This document shows, piece after piece, positions 5,820 to 11,441 of a stretch of DNA of 11,441 nt; the first letter of the stretch is position 1; every line of letters begins with the position of its first letter. Origin of the DNA: JAMXLO01 sp035511435 (GTDB taxonomy: Bacteria; Pseudomonadota; Alphaproteobacteria; Acetobacterales; Acetobacteraceae); NCBI GenBank assembly GCA_035511435.1, contig DATKFJ010000119.1, forward strand, positions 1 to 11,441, in the 5' to 3' direction. The position numbers were made by a program, and so were the translations under genes. The notes beneath the pieces were generated by a model. It was not told the DNA's origin. It worked only from the letters and a program-made list of their open reading frames with translations, and did not search any database.

Positions 5820-7060
5820 TGCGTCTGAACGCCGACGAGATTGCAATGCTGGCCGGCCATGCCGGTCCGGCGAGGCAATGGGCGATCAATCATCAGATGC
5901 GTGTCGGCCGATACCTTGGCGCGGCCGACTTCGTCCCGGTGTCCCAAGCCCACATCATGGCGGACACCGAATCGCTCGGTGTCGCCGGCGTGGAATGGCT
6001 GGAGCGGCTGGCAGCCCTACCGGACAACGCACGCTGTGTGCGCATACCCACCATCACCGATCCGCGCGGCACCGACTTCGCTGCCGCCGCGCGATTGAAG
6101 CAACAGGACTGGATGCTCGCACTGGAACGTCGCGCGATAACAGCCTTCCAATCACTCGGCGTGCTGATGACCGACACCTGCATCAACTACCAGACGATCA
6201 TGCCAGCCGTACGTGGCGAACACATGGCATACGGCGATACCGGTGTGGTGATCTATGCCAACAGCGTGCTCGGTGCACGATCGAACTTCGAGGGTGGACC
6301 TTCGGCACTGGCCGCAGGACTGACCGGGCGCACGCCGCGCTATGGCTACCATCTGCCGGAGAAACGCCGTGCAACGCTGCTGCTGCGTATCGAATTCACG
6401 CCGCGCGAACTGCACGACTGGGGCGCGCTTGGCGGAATCATCGGCCGTTACGCCAGCGATTACTGGCAGGTGCCGGCGCTGGTCGGCATCGATCGCATTC
6501 CCACCTCGGACGAGATGAAGCATTTCGGCGCGGCACTGGCCAGCTATGGTTCTGTCGCGCTCTTTCACATGGTCGGCATCACGCCGGAGGCAGAACGCCT
6601 CGCAGACATCGCCGATCCGTCGCTGACGCCAACAGCGACGATCACCGAACCCGATCTTCGCACATTCCAGGACGCTTACCGCCGCCGCGTCGACAAAGTC
6701 GATGTCGTGGTATTCTCCACACCGCAGCTCAGCCTGCTGGAGCTGCGCGATCTCGCCGGCATGCTGGACGGCCGGCGCACCACTGTACCACTGCTCGTGG
6801 TAACCAGTCCGCAGGTAAAGCCGGACGCCGATCGGCTCGGCATCACCGCGCGCATCGAGGCAACTGGCGCCATGGTGCTGTCCGGCATGTGTTTCTACCA
6901 GAGTTACGCGCGTGAAATGGCCGAAGCCAATGACTGGCAGTCGCTCGCGACCAACTCGGCGAAGCTGGTCAATATACTCGGCGGCTACGGCTATCGGCCG
7001 GCACTCCTGTCCATGCAGGCCTGCGTCGATGCGGCGTGCGCCGGCCGGATCAGCGCATGA
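5819..7060 (+). CDS. Aconitase X large (catalytic) subunit
   Basis: The 413-residue protein matches the aconitase X catalytic domain (DUF521): SQAHIMADTESLG (42-54), RIPTITDPRGTD (75-86), TDTCINYQ (118-125), ANSVLGARSNFEGGPS (147-162), GxTGRTPRYGYHLPEKR (168-183), LFHMVGITPEA (249-259) and ATNSAKLVN (377-385). Cys121 and Cys358 (GMCFY), and perhaps Cys402, are candidate iron-sulfur ligands. Characterised members dehydrate hydroxy acids: cis-3-hydroxy-L-proline in bacteria and mevalonate 5-phosphate in archaea. Here it is encoded apart from the small subunit, as in the two-gene type. The ATG overlaps the sulfatase stop (TGATG) and its own stop overlaps the small-subunit start (ATGA), so the two subunits should be made in equal amounts. 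No proline racemase or pyrroline reductase gene, the usual neighbours for hydroxyproline use, is nearby. The substrate is therefore open. Confidence 0.92.
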   Translation: MRLNADEIAMLAGHAGPARQWAINHQMRVGRYLGAADFVPVSQAHIMADTESLGVAGVEWLERLAALPDNARCVRIPTITDPRGTDFAAAARLKQQDWMLALERRAITAFQSLGVLMTDTCINYQTIMPAVRGEHMAYGDTGVVIYANSVLGARSNFEGGPSALAAGLTGRTPRYGYHLPEKRRATLLLRIEFTPRELHDWGALGGIIGRYASDYWQVPALVGIDRIPTSDEMKHFGAALASYGSVALFHMVGITPEAERLADIADPSLTPTATITEPDLRTFQDAYRRRVDKVDVVVFSTPQLSLLELRDLAGMLDGRRTTVPLLVVTSPQVKPDADRLGITARIEATGAMVLSGMCFYQSYAREMAEANDWQSLATNSAKLVNILGGYGYRPALLSMQACVDAACAGRISA

Positions 7061-7506
7061 CCGAATTCCAGGCCGCCGCCGCAATGGGCAAGCGAGTCCA
7101 AGGCCGCGCACTGGTGGCGAAGGATGGCTTTTCCGCACGCTACGATCTCGACCGCATCAATGGCGTGTTTTCGCGCCCGGAGCACAAGTTGGCAGGCCAG
7201 TCCTATGTCGGCCAGATACTCGTGCTGGATGCGGCAAAGGGCGGCGTAGCCACAGCCTGGATGCTGCACGAGATGAGCGCACGCGGCGTGATGCCGGCTG
7301 CGCTGGTGCTCAATTCCATCAACCCGATCATGGTACAGGGCGCGGCACTCGCCGACTTCACCATGATGTCCGGCTTCCAGGTCGACATAACGGCCGTGGT
7401 GCCGAATGGTGCACTCGTCGAGGTCGATCCTGAATCCGACCCACCCTGCCTGAGGATCCTACCGCTGCGCTCTACCCCTCCTAACCCAGATACGCATCAC
7501 GGATAG
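7057..7506 (+). CDS. Aconitase X small subunit (DUF126 swivel domain)
   Basis: The 149-residue protein is the swivelling small subunit that closes the aconitase X active site. Recognisable segments are the opening G-R-A-L-V-A-K-D-G-F-S (16-26), the strand SYVGQILVLDAAKGGVATAWMLHEM (49-73), the PAALVLNSINPIMVQGAALA stretch (80-99) and the closing G-x-x-V-x-V-D-P (118-125). In characterised enzymes the loop equivalent to K61-G62-G63 carries a Ser (G-S-x-x-G-S) that takes part in catalysis; here the position is Gly, so chemistry or substrate may differ. The start at 7057 overlaps the stop of the large subunit; a GTG at 7036 would extend it into the partner gene and is less likely. The last 20 residues are Pro-rich and not conserved-looking. 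The gene ends 28 bp before the convergent nitroreductase gene with no clear terminator between. Confidence 0.9.
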   Translation: MTEFQAAAAMGKRVQGRALVAKDGFSARYDLDRINGVFSRPEHKLAGQSYVGQILVLDAAKGGVATAWMLHEMSARGVMPAALVLNSINPIMVQGAALADFTMMSGFQVDITAVVPNGALVEVDPESDPPCLRILPLRSTPPNPDTHHG

Positions 7507-7534
7507 ATAGGTTCAGCACAGCGAATCCCATAGC

Positions 7535-8383
7535 CTACCGCAATTCAAATCCCAGATTGAGCAACGCTTCCCGCATCCGGTCGCGGCCGCGCAGCGCATG
7601 GGCGTCCTTCACCCGATTGAAGCATTGCTGCGTCCAGTCGATCGCCTTCATGCCCTGTTCACGCTGAAACTCGCGCATCGTCGCGTTGTAGCCATTGATC
7701 GCCACGCTGCGCGACTCGGCTGAATAGGTCTCGCGATGCAGCACCAGCGACTGCGGCAGCCGCGGCTTGATCCCGGTTTCCCGACCAGGGTCCGGATAGC
7801 CGACCGACATGCCGAACACAGCGAACACGTGCGGCGGCAGTCCAAGCTCCGCTGCGATCTGTTCCGGCAGGTTGCGCATCGCACCTATGTAGACCGCGCC
7901 AAGCCCCAGCGACTCCGCGGCGATCAGCGCGCTCTGCGCCGCCAGCGCGGCGTCCACTACGCCCACGATGAATTCCTCCAGATAGTGCGACCCGTCCACC
8001 TGCGCCTGATGCTCCGCCGCGATGCGATCCAGTCGCGACAGATCCGCAAGCCATACCAGAAGCAGCGGCGCATCGCGGATGAACTGCTGCTGGCCGGCCA
8101 GCTCCGCCAGGCGAGACTTACGCTCGGTCCCCTCCACCGCCACGACGCTCCAGAACTGAAGATTGGATGATGTGGAAGCCGATTGCGCCGCGGCGATCAG
8201 CGTCTCGAGCGTTCCCTGCGGCAACGCGTTCGGCAGAAACCCGCGCACCGACCGGTGGTTAAGGATGGTGTCGAGGACCTCATTCCATGCCGCCGGCGAC
8301 GCCAGTACGCCGTCGCGGTTTCGCTGGCCAAGAACTGCGTGCGGGTCGGCGGTCGTTTCAGTCAGGGTGCTTGCGGATGACAC
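7535..8383 (-). CDS. NfsA-like nitroreductase-family NADPH-dependent oxidoreductase
   Basis: The 282-residue protein belongs to the FMN-binding nitroreductase / flavin reductase P group. The FMN-binding start NHRSVRGF (42-49), AAQSASTSSNLQFWSVVAV (65-83), the E-S-L-G-L-G-A-V-Y-I-G-A-M-R-N helix-loop (157-171), the GMSVGYPDP turn (191-199) and IKPRLP (205-210), which matches the NADPH-contacting K-P-R-L-P of NfsA, are all present. It should reduce nitroaromatics, quinones or flavins with NADPH as a cytoplasmic homodimer. The start is GTG at 8383-8381, with GGAG upstream at the right spacing; an overlapping ATG is in another frame. It is slightly longer than NfsA (about 240 residues) through an N-terminal extension of some 35 residues. 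It is convergent with the aconitase X operon and divergent from the dehydrogenase gene. Supplying reduced flavin to the monooxygenase further right is conceivable but speculative. Confidence 0.9.
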   Translation of the reverse strand: MSSASTLTETTADPHAVLGQRNRDGVLASPAAWNEVLDTILNHRSVRGFLPNALPQGTLETLIAAAQSASTSSNLQFWSVVAVEGTERKSRLAELAGQQQFIRDAPLLLVWLADLSRLDRIAAEHQAQVDGSHYLEEFIVGVVDAALAAQSALIAAESLGLGAVYIGAMRNLPEQIAAELGLPPHVFAVFGMSVGYPDPGRETGIKPRLPQSLVLHRETYSAESRSVAINGYNATMREFQREQGMKAIDWTQQCFNRVKDAHALRGRDRMREALLNLGFELR

Positions 8384-8486
8384 ATCGTTCTCCAGATACG
8401 TACAAACCCGAGAGGGTGGCCGATCATTCCCGAGCCATCCGCCTCATGCAACTCGGCCAAGCCCAAGTCCAGGAAGGAGACGGCCA
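8384..8486. promoter_or_regulatory. Divergent intergenic region between oxidoreductase and dehydrogenase
   Basis: These 103 bp separate two divergent genes and must hold both promoters. On the minus strand TTGCAT and AATGAT lie 17 bases apart, a mediocre match to sigma-70 hexamers. On the plus strand no clear hexamer pair is seen. GGAAGGAGA (8472-8480) is the Shine-Dalgarno of the dehydrogenase. TACGTA (8396-8401) is a short palindrome of no proven meaning. Confidence 0.4.
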
Positions 8487-9746
8487 ATGACAATCTACAC
8501 GGGCCCAGTATTCGACATGGCCCGCCAGCAGTTCCACGTGATCGCCGACCACCTGGGCATCCCGCAAGACGAGCGCGACCGGCTGCTGTACCCGAAGCGC
8601 GCGCTCGCCGTGTCCTGCCCAATCCATCGCGACGACGGCAGCATCGCGGTCTATCAAGGCTACCGCGTGCAACATCACCTGACGCTCGGTCCGACCAAGG
8701 GCGGCACACGCTTCGCGCTCAGCGTCGATATCGGCGAGGTGGCGGCGCTCGCAATCTGGATGAGCTGGAAATGCGCGCTGGCCGGGCTACCGTATGGCGG
8801 CGCCAAGGGCGGCATCACCGTCGACCCGCGTGCACTGTCGCTGCATGAACTGGAGAACCTGTCACGCCGCTACATGCAGGAGATGATCCCGTTCGTCGGG
8901 CCACACACCGACGTGATGGCGCCCGACATGGGAACCAACGAGCAAATCATGGCGTGGTTCATGGACACGTATTCCATGTATCAGGGCCGCACCGTCACCG
9001 AGATCGTCACCGGCAAGCCGGTCGCGTCCGGCGGCACCGAGGGCAGGCGCGAGGCCACCGGCCGCGGTGTGGCTTATCTGGTGGCGCGTGCGCTCGAATG
9101 CATTGGCCGGCAGTCGGCCGGTGCCACCGCGATCGTGCAGGGCTTCGGCAACGTCGGCAGCTACACCGCGGAGACCTTGGCCGAACGCGGCCTCAAGCTG
9201 ATCGGGGTGTCCGACCACACCGCGTGCTATTTCAATGCGGCCGGTCTTGATGTTCCGGCATTGTTGAAGCATCAGCGGCAACATGGCGTGCTGGCCGGCT
9301 TTTCCAATCAGTTGTCGCTCGATCCGCGCGAACTGCTGGCGCAGAAATGCGACGTGCTGGTACCAGCCGCGGTGGAAAGGGTGATCGACGCAACCATGGC
9401 CAGCCGGCTGCAATGCCGCGTACTCGCCGAAGCAGCCAATGGCCCGACCACCCCGGATGCCGACGAAGTGCTGGAACAGCGCCGCGGCGACATCTTCGTC
9501 ATCCCTGATATCCTGTGCAATTCCGGCGGCGTGGTGGTCAGCTACTTCGAATGGGTGCAGGATTTGCAGCAGTTTTTCTGGGACGAGCAGGAAGTGATGA
9601 CCAAGCTCTACCACGTGCTGGACCGTGCCTTCGGCCAGGTGATGAAGCGGGTCGAGCAAGACAACGTCTCGCACCGCACGGCTGCAATGGCGATCGGCGT
9701 GGAGAAAGTGCGCAGCGCGAAAAACACCCGCGGGTTGTTCCCATGA
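8487..9746 (+). CDS. Glu/Leu/Phe/Val-family dehydrogenase, probably NAD-dependent glutamate dehydrogenase
   Basis: The 419-residue enzyme matches hexameric glutamate dehydrogenases in length and motifs. These include GPTKGGTRF (68-76), WMSWKCALAGLPYGGAKGGI (91-110, catalytic Lys107 and substrate-binding Lys71 and Lys95), MAPDMGTNEQIMAWFMDTY (144-162, catalytic Asp147), GTEGRREATGRGV (183-195), the Rossmann motif GFGNVG (219-224) and NGPTTPDAD (318-326). Asp243 at the end of the second Rossmann strand favours NAD over NADP. It interconverts glutamate and 2-oxoglutarate with ammonia; Leu/Phe/Val specificity is less likely for this length and N-terminal motif set. The ATG at 8487 is supported by GGAAGGAGA seven bases upstream; the frame is open further upstream but overlaps the divergent gene. 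The flavin monooxygenase gene follows after 53 bp. Confidence 0.92.
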   Translation: MTIYTGPVFDMARQQFHVIADHLGIPQDERDRLLYPKRALAVSCPIHRDDGSIAVYQGYRVQHHLTLGPTKGGTRFALSVDIGEVAALAIWMSWKCALAGLPYGGAKGGITVDPRALSLHELENLSRRYMQEMIPFVGPHTDVMAPDMGTNEQIMAWFMDTYSMYQGRTVTEIVTGKPVASGGTEGRREATGRGVAYLVARALECIGRQSAGATAIVQGFGNVGSYTAETLAERGLKLIGVSDHTACYFNAAGLDVPALLKHQRQHGVLAGFSNQLSLDPRELLAQKCDVLVPAAVERVIDATMASRLQCRVLAEAANGPTTPDADEVLEQRRGDIFVIPDILCNSGGVVVSYFEWVQDLQQFFWDEQEVMTKLYHVLDRAFGQVMKRVEQDNVSHRTAAMAIGVEKVRSAKNTRGLFP

Positions 9747-9799
9747 CCACTGTCCGCGCGCGGGCTGTTTCCCTTCCCTCGCAATGACAGTGTGATCAC
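9747..9799 (+). repeat. Intergenic inverted repeat before the monooxygenase gene
   Basis: CACTGTC (9748-9754) and GACAGTG (9786-9792) form a 7-bp inverted repeat around a 31-base spacer. The 10-mer TCGCAATGAC (9779-9788) is the reverse complement of GTCATTGCGA at 157-166, beside the hairpin at the left of the window. This could be a remnant of a dispersed intergenic repeat. No Shine-Dalgarno is visible before the ATG at 9800. Confidence 0.3.
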
Positions 9800-11164
9800 A
9801 TGCCAAAGCAAATCCGCCTCAACGCCTTCGACATGAATTGCATCGGCCACATTCAGCACGGAATGTGGTCGCACCCGCGCGACCGCTCGATGAACTACAC
9901 CGATCTCGACCACTGGGTTCAACTCGCGCGCACCCTGGAGCGTGGGCTCTTCGACGGCCTATTCCTCGCCGACATCCTCGGCGTCTACGACGTGTTCCAA
10001 GGCTCGCCGGACGCATCGATCCGCAACGCCGTCCAGATCCCGGTCAACGATCCGCTGCTGTTGATCCCCGCGATGGCCTACGCCACGCAAAATCTTAGCT
10101 TCGGTGTCACCTGCAACCTGACTTACGAACCGCCCTATACGTTCGCACGCCGCATGTCGACGCTCGATCACCTGACAAAGGGGCGCATCGGCTGGAACAT
10201 CGTCACCGGCTATCTCGACAGCGCCGCCCGCGGCATGGGAATGGCGCAGCAGCCGGAACACGACAGCCGTTACGACGTGGCCGAGGAATACATGCAGGTC
10301 GTCTACCAGCTCTGGGAAGGCAGTTGGGAAGACGGCGCCGTATTGCGTGATCGCAAAACCCGAGTGTTCGCCGATCCGGCGCGCATCCATCGGGTGCGGC
10401 ACGCCGGGCGTCACTACCAGGTGGACGCGATCCATCTGTCCGAACCATCGCCGCAGCGAACCCCGGTGTTGTACCAGGCAGGTGCGTCGGCGCGCGGACG
10501 CGAATTCGCCGCTGCCCATGCGGAGTGTGTGTTCGTCAACGGCCAGTTCAAACACAACGTGCGCGAAATCGTCGCCGACATTCGCGCACGCGCGAAAGCC
10601 ATCGGTCGCGACCCCGCCGACGTCAAGATCTTCGTCGGCGCCACCGTCGTCGTCGCGCCCACCGATGCAGAAGCTCGCGACAAGCTGGCGGAGTATCGCG
10701 CATACAGCAGTTCGGAGGGCGCTTTGGCGCATTACTCCGCCTCGGTCGGAGTCGATTTTTCGCAATACGGACCAGACGAGCCGATTCGTTTTGTGAAGAC
10801 CAACGCGGTCAGCTCCAACCTGGAAGCGATCACCACCCGCAGCAGCGACACCGAATGGACGCCGCGAAAACTGCTGGAGATGATGGTGCTAGGCAGCCGT
10901 CAGTCCCCCATTGTCGGCTCGCCCACCAGGGTCGCCGACGAAATGCAGGCGTGGGTAGAAGAAGCCGATGTCGACGGCTTCAACCTTTCCCGAACGGTGG
11001 TGCCGGAGTGCGTCGAGGATTTTGTCACCCTGGTGGTGCCGGAACTGCAAACCCGCGGCTTGATGAAGCAGGGCTACGCGCACGGCACCCTGCGCCAGAA
11101 GCTGTTCGGGCCGGAACATGCCCGCCTGCCGGCCAGCCACCCGGCAGCCCGCCATCGGCGCTGA
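9800..11164 (+). CDS. FMNH2-dependent monooxygenase, NtaA/SnaA/DszA family
   Basis: The 454-residue protein is a luciferase-like (LLM) flavin monooxygenase of the nitrilotriacetate / dibenzothiophene-sulfone type. Family blocks run throughout: LNAFDMNCIGHIQHGMW (7-23), HPRDRSMNY (25-33), FLADILGVYDVFQGS (55-69), QIPVNDPLLLIPAMA (79-93), RRMSTLDHLTKGRIGWNIVTGYLDSAARG (117-145), EYMQVVYQLWEGSWEDGAVLRD and HLSEPSPQRTPVLYQAGAS further on. Such enzymes use FMNH2 from a separate reductase and O2 to split C-N or C-S bonds or to hydroxylate xenobiotics. The substrate is not readable and no dedicated NtaB/DszD-type flavin reductase is in the window. The length is normal. The C-terminal 15 residues are Ala/His/Arg-rich and look non-conserved. 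The start ATG lacks a clear Shine-Dalgarno, but homology begins right after it. It may be cotranscribed with the dehydrogenase 53 bp upstream. Confidence 0.93.
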   Translation: MPKQIRLNAFDMNCIGHIQHGMWSHPRDRSMNYTDLDHWVQLARTLERGLFDGLFLADILGVYDVFQGSPDASIRNAVQIPVNDPLLLIPAMAYATQNLSFGVTCNLTYEPPYTFARRMSTLDHLTKGRIGWNIVTGYLDSAARGMGMAQQPEHDSRYDVAEEYMQVVYQLWEGSWEDGAVLRDRKTRVFADPARIHRVRHAGRHYQVDAIHLSEPSPQRTPVLYQAGASARGREFAAAHAECVFVNGQFKHNVREIVADIRARAKAIGRDPADVKIFVGATVVVAPTDAEARDKLAEYRAYSSSEGALAHYSASVGVDFSQYGPDEPIRFVKTNAVSSNLEAITTRSSDTEWTPRKLLEMMVLGSRQSPIVGSPTRVADEMQAWVEEADVDGFNLSRTVVPECVEDFVTLVVPELQTRGLMKQGYAHGTLRQKLFGPEHARLPASHPAARHRR

Positions 11165-11177
11165 TAATTCGTTCGAC

Positions 11178-11195
11178 CTGTGATCTACTTCACAG
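11178..11195. promoter_or_regulatory. CRP/Clp-type operator palindrome
   Basis: CTGTGA-TCTACT-TCACAG is a perfect 6+6 inverted repeat with a 6-base spacer, and its core TGTGA-N6-TCACA (11179-11194) is the exact consensus of CRP-family regulators (CRP, Clp, Vfr). It lies 13 bp after the monooxygenase stop. No gene start is visible downstream on the plus strand inside the window, so the regulated promoter could be outside or the site could be inactive. Confidence 0.5.
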
Positions 11196-11302
11196 CTTCG
11201 GGGCCTGTCGGCGTGCGATTCGTTCTGGCGTCGGCTGGCGCTGCCCCAACACCCGCGCCAATCGGCTGGGCCCTTGGCCCAGGTCAACCCGGACCTTCCT
11301 TG

Positions 11303-11335
11303 CGGCCCGGTCGCCTCGGCGGCCGGGCCGACTTT
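11303..11335 (+). terminator. Candidate intrinsic terminator after the monooxygenase gene
   Basis: CGGCCCGG (11303-11310) pairs with CCGGGCCG (11323-11330), an 8-bp all-GC stem, followed by AC and TTTT. The loop of 12 bases can fold further. The position, about 140 bp after the stop at 11164, fits the end of the dehydrogenase-monooxygenase transcript, though the T-run is short. Confidence 0.5.
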
Positions 11336-11370
11336 TCTGCGGGCCATGCTCCGGATCGCTGCCCAAAATC

Positions 11371-11404
11371 CTGATGAGCGCGGATACCTGATGATCGCGG
11401 ATAT
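11371..11404. repeat. 17-bp tandem repeat, possible insertion-sequence end
   Basis: CTGATGAGCGCGGATAC (11371-11387) is followed directly by CTGATGATCGCGGATAT (11388-11404), with 15 of 17 positions identical. Tandem GCGGATA-containing repeats of this size resemble the multiple terminal repeats of IS21-type elements, which would place a transposase gene to the right of the window. This is from memory of the general pattern and is not proven here. Confidence 0.45.
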
Positions 11405-11441
11405 GTGCACAGGCGACCGCGCCAGTCGATGACTTGCAGCT

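Larger units (their letters stand above)
11165..11441. other. Right-edge region without a convincing gene
   Basis: After the monooxygenase stop there is no reading frame with recognisable protein signature or Shine-Dalgarno on either strand. The stretch holds a CRP-like palindrome, a GC-rich hairpin followed by TTTT and a short tandem repeat, listed separately. A following gene or insertion sequence may start beyond the window. Confidence 0.6.

Noticed and set aside
6152..7138. Minus-strand open frame of 328 codons opposite aconitase X
   Set aside because: Low-complexity Arg/Cys/His-rich composition and no recognisable domain; the plus strand encodes a clear protein here.
8163..8486. Upstream extension of the glutamate dehydrogenase frame
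   Set aside because: It would overlap the divergent oxidoreductase gene; the ATG at 8487 has an excellent Shine-Dalgarno and begins the conserved protein.
9791..9800. Palindrome TGTGATCACA overlapping the monooxygenase ATG, considered as a CRP site
   Set aside because: It lacks the 6-base spacer between TGTGA and TCACA required by CRP-type dimers, so it is probably a chance palindrome.
11180..11374. Small plus-strand frame of 64 codons at the right edge
   Set aside because: It runs through the CRP palindrome and the GC-rich hairpin, has no Shine-Dalgarno and no recognisable protein features.
1..11441. CRISPR array, tRNA or rRNA genes
   Set aside because: No regularly spaced direct repeats, tRNA cloverleaf signatures or rRNA-like sequence were seen on either strand.

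Overview
The window is GC-rich (roughly 60-65 % by eye) and densely coded. It carries metabolic genes of a proteobacterial type. The split aconitase X pair, the class II DAHP synthase, the DszA/NtaA-type flavin monooxygenase and a CRP-like operator fit a beta- or gammaproteobacterium (for example a xanthomonad relative or a burkholderial). No rRNA, tRNA or other marker fixes the taxon.

Layout. Positions 1-137 (minus) hold the first 45 codons of an enolase-superfamily gene (mandelate racemase / muconate lactonising type). Positions 215-1915 (minus) form an aromatic-biosynthesis unit: a 21-residue leader peptide with Phe-Trp-Tyr-Arg-Trp-Tyr, a terminator/antiterminator region, a 43-codon reading frame with a strong Shine-Dalgarno, and a 458-residue class II DAHP synthase. 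The 43-codon frame is in phase with the synthase and separated from it by one TGA. The arrangement reads as a ribosome-mediated attenuator that senses all three aromatic amino acids and controls entry to the shikimate pathway. A DUF1028 gene (1957-2613, minus) precedes it.

Positions 2621-7506 (plus) are a tightly packed operon: EamA-family permease, alpha/beta hydrolase, formylglycine-type sulfatase, aconitase X large subunit and aconitase X small subunit. Three of the four junctions overlap (ATGA, TGATG, ATGA); the fourth has a 38-bp gap. It looks like a catabolic module for a small, possibly sulfated or esterified, hydroxylated carboxylate. The substrate cannot be read from the sequence. 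The small subunit lacks the serine expected at the active-site loop of characterised aconitase X enzymes.

Positions 7535-8383 (minus) encode an NfsA-like flavin oxidoreductase, convergent with the operon. It is divergent from a glutamate-dehydrogenase-family gene (8487-9746, plus), which is followed by a DszA/NtaA/SnaA-family FMNH2-dependent monooxygenase (9800-11164, plus). The right edge (11165-11441) has no convincing gene. It holds an exact CRP-type palindrome, a GC-rich hairpin followed by TTTT, and a 17-bp tandem repeat that may be the end of an insertion sequence.

The most striking element is the aromatic leader/attenuator with the in-frame TGA-separated mini-ORF upstream of the DAHP synthase.
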